A stretch of 64,000 nt of DNA, taken from Pararhizobium sp. A13 (GTDB taxonomy: Bacteria; Pseudomonadota; Alphaproteobacteria; Rhizobiales; Rhizobiaceae). Of the stretch, positions 43,473 to 51,299 are shown piece after piece (within the stretch, counting starts at the first letter, position 1; each line of letters opens with the position of its first letter). Position numbers and translations under genes: made by a program. The notes beneath the pieces were generated by a model. That model saw only the letters and a list, made by a program, of their open reading frames with translations, searched no databases and had not been told where the DNA came from. The stretch is from assembly GCF_040126305.1 (NCBI RefSeq), contig NZ_CP149510.1, forward strand, positions 2,305,001-2,369,000. Reading direction: 5' to 3'.

Positions 43473-43736
43473 ATGATGACCAAGCCTGTTCTGTCCGATC
43501 CGATCGCGCTGCGTCTGCCGGTGGATGTGCTGGCCGATATCGAGACAATCGCCAAGGCCTCGGACCGATCCCGTAGCTGGGTGATGGTTCGCGCGATGCG
43601 GTATTATCTGGCCACAGAAGGCAAGGATATTCTGGAGATTGAGCACGCCCGCGAAGGCATGCGTCAAGGCAAGTTTCAGGATATGGACGGATTGCTGGAG
43701 GAATTGGAGGCGTTGAACAAGGATGATGCCGCTTGA
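43473..43736 (+). CDS. RHH (CopG/ParD-like) antitoxin
   Basis: An 87-residue protein. The ribbon-helix-helix at residues 8-50 reads PIALRLPVDVLADIETIAKA then DRSRSWVMVRAMRYYLA; the C-terminal toxin-binding tail is acidic (MDGLLEELEALNKDD). It is intact and starts at ATG 43473 behind AAAAGGATGTG. The palindrome upstream is the probable autoregulatory site. Its stop overlaps the toxin's ATG (TGATG). Confidence 0.85.
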   Translation: MMTKPVLSDPIALRLPVDVLADIETIAKASDRSRSWVMVRAMRYYLATEGKDILEIEHAREGMRQGKFQDMDGLLEELEALNKDDAA

Positions 43737-44045
43737 TGAAGCTGCGCATTTACGACGATGCCGCGGCTTATCTTAGAGCCGAGCGCGCATACCTTGTCCG
43801 CTTCGACAAGCGGGCTGCATCGGCGATGATCCGGCAGCTGCGGCAAACAATGGAGATGTTGCGGCGATTTCCTCAGGCGGGACAAGCATTGGAAGGCTCG
43901 AGGCGTGCGCCGCTTTTCTGTGCCGCCCTATCTCATAGACTACGAAGTGGTGGACGGAATTCTCAGCGTCCTCATCATACGTCATGCGCGTCAGCATGAT
44001 CCGGATATTTTCTCCGACCCAAGCGATGACTTCGAAGATATCTGA
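43736..44045 (+). pseudogene. ParE/RelE-type toxin, frameshifted
   Basis: The first 55 codons read MKLRIYDDAAAYLRAERAYL then SAMIRQLRQTMEMLRRFPQA and GQALEG. At about 43900 the frame shifts by one; the continuation is GVRRFSVPPYLIDYEVVDGI, LSVLIIRHARQHDP and a DIFSDPSDDFEDI end at 44045. The rejoined protein is a normal ParE/RelE toxin with the IRHARQ end motif. As given the toxin is inactive while the antitoxin is intact. No gene lies in 44046-44270. Confidence 0.8.
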
Positions 44046-44270
44046 TTATTTTCAGATGCTTGAAGTGATCTCCGGATTCTTCTTGCTGGTCTGCTGCACC
44101 GGCGCCCGAGGTCGTGGATTCGGTTTCTGAACATCACGCCGCAGCCGATTCAAAAGATTAAGAAAACCGCCGCGGCTGACGCAGCGTCAGGCAGCGCCTG
44201 ACCTTGCGGAAGAAGGCCGCAGGCGCGTGAGACTCGTCCAGTTTTCATAATAGCATCAATGGCTTAATAA

Positions 44271-44582
44271 ATGGCTGATTTTGGCAATGACCCTGGCCTT
44301 TGGGCCGCCAAGGGTATCGGCTCGGTAGCCGGTGCTGCCGTATCGCTTGTGTACATGCTGCCCAAGGGCAGGCGCGAGGCGGGCTCCCGTTTCTTCACCG
44401 GGATGGCCGGCGGGCTGATCTTCGGCGGACCTGCCGGCCTGTGGATCGTCGCCAAGCTCGGGATCGGCGGCAGTCTTTCCGGCACCGAGGTGATGCTGAC
44501 CGGATCGGCTGCCGCCAGTCTTTCGGCGTGGTGCGTGCTCGGCGCGGTGGCGAGGGTGGCGAAACGCTACGGCAGAAAATAG
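44271..44582 (+). CDS. DUF6107 small membrane protein of the GTA cluster
   Basis: A 103-residue protein with two or three hydrophobic stretches (GIGSVAGAAVSLVYMLP; TGMAGGLIFGGPAGLWIVAK; SAAASLSAWCVLGAVARVAK). In Rhizobiales GTA clusters this protein sits between portal and protease genes, as here. It is the one head-cluster gene with an undisturbed frame. Its function is unknown; holin-like or head-associated roles have been considered. No ribosome site is obvious at ATG 44271. Confidence 0.7.
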   Translation: MADFGNDPGLWAAKGIGSVAGAAVSLVYMLPKGRREAGSRFFTGMAGGLIFGGPAGLWIVAKLGIGGSLSGTEVMLTGSAAASLSAWCVLGAVARVAKRYGRK

Positions 44583-44623
44583 CGGCGGCGATCGCCGTCC
44601 CATTCCAAACATCGGAGATACCC

Positions 44624-45170
44624 ATGACAACCGACAGCTTGTCTGTCTGGCGAACGAAGAAGTTTGCCAATCTGACGCTTGCCGGGGTGACAGGGGAAGG
44701 GCGTTTTTCCGGCTATGCCAGCATTTTCGGCGAGGTCGATCTCGGCAAGGATGCGATCGAGCCGGGGCTTTTGCACAGTCGTCTGCCCGGCGCGGCGCCG
44801 GAGGCGTGCGCATGCTGTTCCAGCACGATCCGGGCGAGCCGCTCGGCGCCTGGAAGACGATCCGCGAGGATGCGCGCGGGCTCTATGTCGAGGGGCTGCT
44901 TTCGCCGGGCGTCGCCCGCGCCAAGGAGGTGCACCAGCTGATGAAGGCGGGCGCGCTCGACGGGCTGTCGATCGGCTTCCAGACCGTCAAGGCAAAGACC
45001 GACAGGGGCGGCGTGCGCCGCATCCTCGAAGCCGACCTCTGGGAGATCTCGATCGTCACCTTTCCGATGCTGCCAGGGTCTCGAACGTCAAGAATGCGCG
45101 GTTCTTCCGCGACAACGAAACGGAGCTCGTGCGCACCATGCGGCGGGCGGCCCGGATGATGAAGCTCTGA
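44624..45170 (+). pseudogene. HK97 family prohead protease, two frameshifts
   Basis: The start (VWRTKKFANLTLAGVTGEGR then FSGYASIFGEVDLGKDAIEP) is in one frame. At 44764-44767 a G is missing from a run (GGGG instead of GGGGG), after which the reading continues AFAQSSARRGAGGVRMLFQH, DPGEPLGAWKTIREDARGLY, AGALDGLSIGFQTVKAKT and ADLWEISIVTFPML. At about 45072 a second shift leads to ARVSNVKNARFFRDNETELV and the stop at 45170. The catalytic elements of the family (His in QHDP, Ser in GLSIGF) are there but split. It would process the capsid protein in an intact head cluster. Confidence 0.82.
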
Positions 45171-45186
45171 CAAGAAGGATATGCCA

Positions 45187-45428
45187 ATGAGTAAGACGAG
45201 CAGTGTCGCCCCGAGATCAAGGTTGCCCCCGAGATCAAGACGGGGCCGGAGACGATGACCGCCGCCTTCAAGGATTCCGACTACCTCGTCGTCGACCGCA
45301 CGGGCGTGCGGGTGTTACGCGATCCCTGTTCCGCCAAGCCCTATGTGCTCTTCTACACGACCAAACGCGTCGGCGGCGGCGTGCAAAATTTCGAGGCTAT
45401 CAAGCTCGTCAAATTCGCGGCATCTTGA
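45187..45428 (+). pseudogene. Major capsid protein, internally deleted
   Basis: The first residues (MSKTSSV) and, after a one-base loss in a C run at about 45211, PEIKVAPEIKTGPE run straight into the very end of an HK97-fold capsid protein: MTAAFKDSDYLVVDRTGVRV, LRDPCSAKPYVLFYTTKRVG, GGVQNFEAIKLVKFAAS. A normal capsid gene is about 1.2 kb; here some 1 kb of the middle is gone. This proves the head cluster is defunct independently of any frameshift. Confidence 0.78.
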
Positions 45429-45503
45429 AAACGCGCGAGGCGGCCCTTTTTCAAAGGGATGCAGATCATTCGCGCCGGCGGTCTTCCCTGCCGCGTGGCG
45501 CGA

Positions 45504-45542
45504 GGACGGACGCGGCTCCCCTCCCGCCGCGTCCGTCCATTT
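45504..45542 (+). terminator. Terminator after the capsid remnant
   Basis: GGACGGACGCGGC and GCCGCGTCCGTCC (13-bp stem, 9-base loop) are followed by ATTTT. This terminator remains although the gene before it is deleted. Confidence 0.8.
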
Positions 45543-45654
45543 TCCCGCCCTTCGAGCGTTTCCGTTTTCTCCGCTCGGTCGTTTTATTTTCACGCAATGC
45601 CGGACGGAAAGCCGCTTCGCACCTTTCCTGGAATTGCTCTAAACGGAGATTTCC

Positions 45655-46106
45655 ATGACCACTACGGAACAGACGCCGCCCGTCGGCGAGCCGCTGACCC
45701 TTGCCGAGACGAAGGCGCATCTGCGCCTCGACGGCAGCGCCGAGGACGATCTGATTACATCCCTGATCCGCACGGTGCGCGAGCATCTGGAGTGGCAGAC
45801 CGGGCTGGCGCTCTTGACCCGCACCTTCCGGCCCTATCTCGACGACTGGCCCCGAACGCGGGTGATTCAGATTGTCAGGGGGGCGGTGCAAACGATTGAA
45901 GGCGTTACGGTTTACGATGCGGCCGGGATGCCGGGAGAGATCGATGTTTCCGGGTTCGTACTCGACGGTCGGGCGCGTCTGAGCAGCCGGCGCCAGGGCG
46001 GGCGATCAACGGCATCGAGATTGATTTTTCCACCGGTTTCGGCGTAACCGGCGCCGACGTGCCGGATACGCTGAAGCGGGCGATGACGATGCAATGGGTG
46101 AATTGA
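45655..46106 (+). pseudogene. Phage/GTA head-tail connector (gp6-like), frameshifted
   Basis: The frame reads PLTLAETKAHLRLDGSAEDD then LITSLIRTVREHLEWQTGLA and VTVYDAAGMPGEIDVSGFVL, typical of the gp6/phiE125 gp8 connector family. Near 45990 the frame shifts; the rest reads GRAINGIEIDFSTGFGVTGA then DVPDTLKRAMTMQWVN, ending at 46106. It is the last recognisable head gene; tail genes of a GTA are absent from the window. Confidence 0.78.
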
Positions 46107-46300
46107 AGAACTGGTATATGTCGAAGACGGTGTGGGGAGGCGTCGTTGCTATCCTTGCTTCGTGCAGCCATCTGCTCGGGGTGGAGATAGCCCCGGACGA
46201 CCAGAGTGGACTGGTGGACAGTCTGACGGCACTTGCAGCTGCGGCGGGTGGGCTGGTGGCAATCTGGGGCCGAATTTTGGCGAGAAAGCGATTGCGCTAG
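46094..46300 (+). CDS. Small phage-like membrane protein (holin-like)
   Basis: A protein of up to 68 residues: MGELKNWYMSKTVWGGVVAI, a hydrophobic helix at about 13-28, a polar turn (APDDQSGLVDSLT) and a second helix (ALAAAAGGLVAIWGRILA) with a basic end ARKRLR. The two-helix layout and position fit phage holin-type proteins. Possible starts are ATG 46094, TTG 46103 and ATG 46118. It overlaps the connector relic by 13 bases. Confidence 0.55.
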   Translation: MGELKNWYMSKTVWGGVVAILASCSHLLGVEIAPDDQSGLVDSLTALAAAAGGLVAIWGRILARKRLR

Positions 46301-46422
46301 CGATTGCCCAAGAGACTGCACAAGGCCGGGCAAACCGCGGCGTTAGCAGGACATTCATTTGCCATTCAGACTGTTTCGTTTATTAAAATTACAATGATGC
46401 TTCCCAAGTCGAAAGTGCGTCC

Positions 46423-46674
46423 ATGTCCTCACCCTTGATCATAGCAACGCTAGCAGCGGGCCTTTCCGGATTCGCGCCGCCAGCGATTGATGTGCCATCG
46501 GCGGTTGTCGAGGTGGATGGCGATTGCGGCCAGGCTGCCGCCGAAGTCGTGGCGAAGACCGGCGGCGAACTCCTGTCCGCACAGCCGACCAGCGACGGTC
46601 AATGCGTCGTGACCGTTCTCATTCCCGGCAATGGTGGCCGCCCGAAGAAGGTGACGATGCGGGTACCGATGTAA
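46423..46674 (+). CDS. feuN: FeuN-like small periplasmic protein
   Basis: An 83-residue protein with a short signal-like N-terminus (PLIIATLAAGLSGFAPPA), then PSAVVEVDGDCGQAAAEVVA and QCVVTVLIPGNGGRPKKVTM. Its size, Cys pair and place directly before a FeuP-type regulator match FeuN of Sinorhizobium, a periplasmic negative regulator of the FeuQ kinase. ATG 46423 lacks a strong ribosome site. Confidence 0.65.
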   Translation: MSSPLIIATLAAGLSGFAPPAIDVPSAVVEVDGDCGQAAAEVVAKTGGELLSAQPTSDGQCVVTVLIPGNGGRPKKVTMRVPM

Positions 46675-46801
46675 CGCAGCTGCAGGCGCTGGCATCGAAA
46701 ATGTTCTCGAACCGGATCGAATAGGATATTCATTGAGTCTCGTGTCACAGCGCGCAGCTCAATCCGGCGGGTGGGCTGTCGCTGAAGGAAAAGGTCTGTT
46801 C

Positions 46802-47488
46802 ATGCGCATTCTGGTGGTCGAAGACGACGTCAACCTCAACCGTCAGCTGACGGATACGTTGAAGGAGGCGGGTTATGTCGTCGATCAGGCCTTTGACGGC
46901 GAAGAAGGCCACTATCTCGGTGATGGCGAGCCCTATGACGCGGTCATTCTCGATATCGGCCTGCCCGAAATGGACGGTATCACCGTGCTTGAAAAATGGC
47001 GTGGCGCCGGGAAGGCAATGCCTGTCCTGATCCTGACGGCGCGCGACCGCTGGAGCGACAAGGTCGCGGGTATCGATGCAGGCGCCGACGATTATGTGAC
47101 GAAGCCGTTCCATGTCGAGGAAGTGCTGGCGCGTATCCGGGCACTGATCCGGCGGGCAGCCGGGCATGCAAGCTCGGAAATCGTCTGCGGGCCCGTGCGC
47201 CTGGATACCAAGGGTTCCAAGGCGATGGTCGATGGCGTGGCGCTGAAGCTCACCTCGCACGAGTTCCGGCTTCTCTCCTATCTGATGCACCATATGGGAC
47301 AGGTGGTATCGCGCACGGAACTGGTCGAGCATATGTACGACCAGGATTTCGACCGCGATTCCAACACGATCGAGGTTTTTGTCGGTAGATTGCGCAAGAA
47401 GATCGGCAACGACCTGATCGAGACCGTGCGCGGCCTCGGCTATCGCATGCAGGCGCCGGGCATGGCCAGCAAGGAAGCGAAATCCTGA
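46802..47488 (+). CDS. feuP: OmpR-family response regulator, FeuP-like
   Basis: A 228-residue regulator. The receiver domain (1-117) shows MRILVVEDDVNLNRQLTDTL, the phospho-acceptor Asp in AVILDIGLPEMDG, and Lys in YVTKPFHVEEVLARI. The winged helix (about 125-222) ends KKIGNDLIETVRGLGYRMQA. With FeuQ it controls cyclic beta-glucan export and osmoadaptation genes in Sinorhizobium (known for the family; inferred here). ATG 46802 is the conserved start; a longer frame to 46733 is not preferred. feuQ follows after 73 bases. Confidence 0.87.
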   Translation: MRILVVEDDVNLNRQLTDTLKEAGYVVDQAFDGEEGHYLGDGEPYDAVILDIGLPEMDGITVLEKWRGAGKAMPVLILTARDRWSDKVAGIDAGADDYVTKPFHVEEVLARIRALIRRAAGHASSEIVCGPVRLDTKGSKAMVDGVALKLTSHEFRLLSYLMHHMGQVVSRTELVEHMYDQDFDRDSNTIEVFVGRLRKKIGNDLIETVRGLGYRMQAPGMASKEAKS

Positions 47489-47499
47489 GCGGGATCGAC

Positions 47500-47565
47500 A
47501 TGACTGAAACCAAGGGTCTTTTCGCGTTCGATACGCCGGAGCATGACGGGCGCATGTGCCCATGA
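47500..47565 (+). CDS. Possible 21-residue protein between feuP and feuQ
   Basis: ATG 47500 to TGA 47565 encodes MTETKGLFAFDTPEHDGRMC plus P. Its stop overlaps the feuQ ATG (CCATGA), so ribosomes could be handed on to feuQ, whose own ribosome site is not visible. It could be a coupling leader or a small protein; it may equally be chance. Confidence 0.35.
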   Translation: MTETKGLFAFDTPEHDGRMCP

Positions 47566-48956
47566 GGCTTCGCCCGCAATCTCTTACCGCCCGCGTTCTG
47601 CTCGTCTCCACTGTCTGGGCCGTGGCGGCGCTGGTGGTGATCGGCGTGGTGATCTCGGCGCTCTACCGGCAGGGCTCGGAGCGTGGCTTTCAGGATCTGT
47701 TGCGCGCGCAGCTCTACAACGTCATCAACTCTATCGTCGTCAACGACAAGTCGGTACTGGCCGGCAGTCCGCAACTGGGCGACCTGCGGTTTTCGCAGCC
47801 GCAGACCGGCTGGTACTGGATCGTCGAGCCGATCGGCGAATTCAATACGCCGCCTTTGCTGTCCACTTCGCTCGGCTCGGGCAAGCTGCCGATCGCAAGC
47901 CTCGACGAAGTTCCCTTCGATATTCGCTACGAGCGCTTCTACACGACGGTCGATTCCTTCAAAAACGAAGTCGAAGTGGCCGAGACGGAAGTCGTGCTTG
48001 ACATCCAGGGGCATACGGCCCGCTTCCGGGTTGCGGGCAATCGCGACGTGCTGGAAGCCGACATCAACGATTTCAACCGCAATCTCTATCTGGCCCTGTC
48101 GATCTTCGGTTTCGGCGGTCTCGGCATGAATGCAATGGCCATTCTCTTCGGCCTTCGGCCGCTCGATCAGGCGCGGCGGTCGCTCGAAAAGATCCGTGGC
48201 GGCGAGAGCGAGCGGCTGGACGGCGAGTTTCCGCGCGAAATTCAGCCACTGGCGAGCGAAGTCAACGCGCTGATCGACAGCAACCGCCGCATCATCGAGC
48301 GTGCCCGCATGCAGGTTGGCAATCTCGCCCATTCGCTGAAGACGCCGATTGCTGTTCTCATGAACGAGGCGCGGGTGCTCGAGGCGCCGCATGGCGACCT
48401 CGTCAAGGCACAGGCCGACGCGATGCAGTTGCAGGTTCAGTCCTATCTCAACCGGGCGCGGATCGCCGCCCAGCGCGAGTCGGTGCTGGCGCGCACGGAA
48501 GTGGAGCCGGTTCTGGAGCGGCTGGTGAGGGTCATGCGCAGGCTGCATCCGGAAAAGACCTTCGTGCTGACGGTCTCGCCGCCGGGCCTCATCCTCGCCA
48601 TGGAGCAGCAAGATGTCGAGGAAACGCTCGGAAACCTCCTGGACAATGCCGCGCGTTACTCCGCCGACCAGGTTCGCGTCACGGCGCACATCGCATCGGA
48701 GGGGCTGCAGGGCAAGGACCCGGGGCGGCGGAACTGGATTACCATCGAGGTCGATGATGATGGCCCCGGTCTCGAACCGGACCAGATTGCCGTTGCGATC
48801 AAGCGGGGTAGGCGGCTGGACGAAAGCAAACCCGGCACCGGTCTCGGGCTTTCGATCGTCAGGGAAATTGCGGGGGAATATCAGGGGACGCTCGACCTGT
48901 CGCGCGGCGATCGTGGCGGGCTGAGTGCCCGGATCCTGCTGCCGGCTGTCTCGTGA
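47562..48956 (+). CDS. feuQ: Sensor histidine kinase, FeuQ-like
   Basis: A 464-residue membrane kinase. TM1 is at about 11-34, a periplasmic sensor domain at about 35-173 (GWYWIVEPIGEFN) and TM2 at about 174-197. A HAMP-like segment starts LRPLDQARRSLEKI. H257 is the phospho-acceptor in VGNLAHSLKTPIAVL. The HATPase has NLLDNAARYSADQ, DDDGPGL and GTGLGLSIV. The H-box type (HSLKTP) is that of the PhoQ/FeuQ group. FeuN in the periplasm is expected to restrain it. It is coded with feuN and feuP as one unit. Confidence 0.87.
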   Translation: MRLRPQSLTARVLLVSTVWAVAALVVIGVVISALYRQGSERGFQDLLRAQLYNVINSIVVNDKSVLAGSPQLGDLRFSQPQTGWYWIVEPIGEFNTPPLLSTSLGSGKLPIASLDEVPFDIRYERFYTTVDSFKNEVEVAETEVVLDIQGHTARFRVAGNRDVLEADINDFNRNLYLALSIFGFGGLGMNAMAILFGLRPLDQARRSLEKIRGGESERLDGEFPREIQPLASEVNALIDSNRRIIERARMQVGNLAHSLKTPIAVLMNEARVLEAPHGDLVKAQADAMQLQVQSYLNRARIAAQRESVLARTEVEPVLERLVRVMRRLHPEKTFVLTVSPPGLILAMEQQDVEETLGNLLDNAARYSADQVRVTAHIASEGLQGKDPGRRNWITIEVDDDGPGLEPDQIAVAIKRGRRLDESKPGTGLGLSIVREIAGEYQGTLDLSRGDRGGLSARILLPAVS

Positions 48957-49149
48957 TGGGACGCTTTGAAAACCTTGCGTGACTTTTTTGACAGAGTCGC
49001 AGGCAAAATCTCGAAACGGTTCGGCTTTGGGCTCTCCGTTTGTTGCCTGCCCAAGCGCGGAATGTAAAAAGACAGTCAGCCATGGAATCGGCTCTGAGGC
49101 CGGCCATGATCTGCCGATACAACGGAAATCGCGAGAGCTGCCCCGCACG

Positions 49150-49599
49150 ATGAAGAACCAGGCCCGTTTCACGACGCTTTTTTCGGCTCCTCCGGCTGCG
49201 TGCCTGATTGCGTCGGCTCTGCTTCTGAGCGGCTGCGGCACCACTTCGCGCGATGCCGGCAAAACTGGCGGCACGGTGACATCGAATACGTCCGCTTCCT
49301 ATATCGCTGCCCTTGGTGGCGGGGTGATCGGGCGCACCGCGGGGCTTTCGATCAGTAAGGCCGATCGCCAGCGGGCACTCGAGGCGGAATACCGTGCCTT
49401 GGAAGTGGCACGTGGCGGCCAGCCGGTCGTCTGGGAGGGATCGGGCATCAGCGGTTCCGTCGTTGCCGCCGCACCCTACCAGGTCGGTTCGCAGAACTGC
49501 CGCCAATACAGCCACACGGTGACGATCAAAGGGCAGGACAGCGTCGCGCGCGGCGCCGCCTGCCGCAACCCGAATGGCACCTGGACACCGCTGACCTGA
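49150..49599 (+). CDS. Surface lipoprotein, 17-kDa antigen-like
   Basis: A 149-residue lipoprotein with a lipobox at about 26-30 (LLLSGCGTT), then a Gly-rich short helical hairpin (AALGGGVIGRTAGLSISKAD) like the glycine-zipper of the Rickettsia 17-kDa antigen family. A C-terminal surface-antigen domain has EYRALEVARGGQPVVWEGSG and CRQYSHTVTIKGQ followed by ACRNPNGTWTPL. It is probably in the outer membrane or periplasm. ATG 49150 is chosen so the signal peptide is at the N-terminus; the frame extends upstream to 48979 without signal. Confidence 0.8.
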   Translation: MKNQARFTTLFSAPPAACLIASALLLSGCGTTSRDAGKTGGTVTSNTSASYIAALGGGVIGRTAGLSISKADRQRALEAEYRALEVARGGQPVVWEGSGISGSVVAAAPYQVGSQNCRQYSHTVTIKGQDSVARGAACRNPNGTWTPLT

Positions 49600-49695
49600 C
49601 ACGATCCGCGCGATGTTGCGGCGAAACGCCTCAAATTTCCGTCATTTCCCGTTTTCCGATTGGAATGGCGTTGTCCGCATAGTAATTGAGCGCAC

Positions 49696-50850
49696 ATGCT
49701 GTTCTGGATCCTTGTTGCCACCCTGACGGCGGCTGTTGCCGCTGTCCTGCTGCTTCCGCTGCTACGTGCCGCCGCCGGCGCAGAGGTTCCGCAATCCCAT
49801 GACGTCGAAGTCTATCGCGACCAGCTCGAGGAGCTGAAGCGCGACGAGAAAAATGGCCTGATTTCCGGCGAGGACGCGGAATTTGCGCGCGCCGAGGTGG
49901 CGCGCCGGCTGCTTGCGGCGACGGACGCGGTGAAGGCCGCGGGACCCGCTCAGCCAGCGCGGCGGGGCAACCGGCTGGCGCAGCTCGCCGTCATTCTTAT
50001 CCTGCCTGCCATTGGCCTCTGTCTTTACCTACGCACGGGAAATCCGGACGTACCGGATGCGCCGCTCGCTGCGCGCCTGGCGAACCCGGGCGATGACATG
50101 AATATCCTGATCGCGCGGGCCGAGCAGCAGCTTGTCGCCAATCCGGAAGACGGAGCAGGTTGGGATGTTCTGGCACCGATTTATTATCGCAGCGGCAGGA
50201 TCGAGGATGCTGCCGCAGCTTTCCGCAATGCGCTTCGGATTCTCGGGCCGACGCCCGCGCGTCTCGGCGGCTATGCCGAAAGCCTGATCGCGATTTCTGG
50301 CGGCTTGATCACCAACGAGGCGCAGGAGGCGCTGCGCAAATCGCTGGCGATCGAGCCGAACGACCCACGCGCGCAATTCTATCTGGCGCTTGCCTTGAAA
50401 CAGGAAGGCAAGGCGCCGGAAGCGCTCGCGGCGTTCCAGCAGATCGTCAAGGCATCGCCAGCCGATGCGCCGTGGCTGCCGCTGGTCAATGAACATATCG
50501 CCAGCCTCAAGGGCGATGGCGCAGCACCCTCCGCGGATCAGGCGGGGAGCGCATTGGGCGGTCCTACGGCCGACGACGTCGCGGCAGCGCAGACCATGAA
50601 TGCCGGCGACCGGAATGCTATGATCGAGGGTATGGTGGAGAGCCTTGCCGAAAAACTGAAGGACGATCCGAAGAATTTCGAAGGATGGATGCGGATCATC
50701 CGTTCCTATTCAGTGCTCGGTCAGAAAGAGAAGGCCGCCGAGGCCTTGAAACAAGGTTTGAGTGCCTTCCCGGCCGAGGGCGAGCAGGGCAAACAATTGC
50801 TGGCTTTGGCAGGCGAACTTGGCCTGACGGCCGATGGAGGCGTGAAGTGA
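49696..50850 (+). CDS. cycH: Cytochrome c maturation protein CycH/CcmI
   Basis: A 384-residue inner-membrane chaperone of the heme lyase complex that holds apocytochrome c. TM1 is at residues 1-22 and TM2 at about 95-112, with a basic, leucine-rich cytoplasmic loop between ([39 protein letters not shown]). TPR repeats follow in the periplasm ([40 protein letters not shown]), and a second TPR set lies at the end ([20 protein letters not shown]). It is first gene of the cycHJKL operon. Confidence 0.92.
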   Translation: MLFWILVATLTAAVAAVLLLPLLRAAAGAEVPQSHDVEVYRDQLEELKRDEKNGLISGEDAEFARAEVARRLLAATDAVKAAGPAQPARRGNRLAQLAVILILPAIGLCLYLRTGNPDVPDAPLAARLANPGDDMNILIARAEQQLVANPEDGAGWDVLAPIYYRSGRIEDAAAAFRNALRILGPTPARLGGYAESLIAISGGLITNEAQEALRKSLAIEPNDPRAQFYLALALKQEGKAPEALAAFQQIVKASPADAPWLPLVNEHIASLKGDGAAPSADQAGSALGGPTADDVAAAQTMNAGDRNAMIEGMVESLAEKLKDDPKNFEGWMRIIRSYSVLGQKEKAAEALKQGLSAFPAEGEQGKQLLALAGELGLTADGGVK

Positions 50851-51299
50851 CCCGCAAGCAGAAGCGTCTGGCGATCATCGGCGGCGGCGTCAGCTTCATC
50901 ATCGCGGCCGTGCTTCTGGTGATGTTCGCCTTCAGCCAGGCAGTTGCCTATTTCTACGTTCCCGGCGATCTCGCCAAGGCGCATCTGGCACCGGGCACCC
51001 GCATTCGGCTGGGCGGGCTGGTCGAGGCGGGGTCGGTCAAGCGCGGCGATGGCATGACGGTGAGTTTCAGCGTTACCGATACGCTCGAACGTGTGCCGGT
51101 GACTTACACGGGCATTCTTCCGGATCTCTTCCGCGAGGGGCAGGGCGTCGTCGCCGAAGGTGCGTTTGCGGCCGGCAGCCCGGTTTTCGTGGCCGATACG
51201 GTGCTCGCCAAGCATGACGAGACCTATATGCCGAAGGACGTGGCGGACCGGTTGAAGGCGCAGGGCGTGTCGCTCGGGGGCAAGGAAAATATCCAATGA
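50847..51299 (+). CDS. cycJ: Heme chaperone CycJ/CcmE
   Basis: A 150-residue membrane-anchored OB-fold protein that binds heme covalently and carries it to the CycK/CycL complex. An N-terminal basic anchor ([20 protein letters not shown]) leads into VRLGG-type strands ([38 protein letters not shown]). The heme-binding His lies in AKHDETYMP (H-D-E-x-Y). GTG 50847 overlaps the cycH stop and has GGAGG 8 bases before it. Confidence 0.93.
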   Translation: MTRKQKRLAIIGGGVSFIIAAVLLVMFAFSQAVAYFYVPGDLAKAHLAPGTRIRLGGLVEAGSVKRGDGMTVSFSVTDTLERVPVTYTGILPDLFREGQGVVAEGAFAAGSPVFVADTVLAKHDETYMPKDVADRLKAQGVSLGGKENIQ

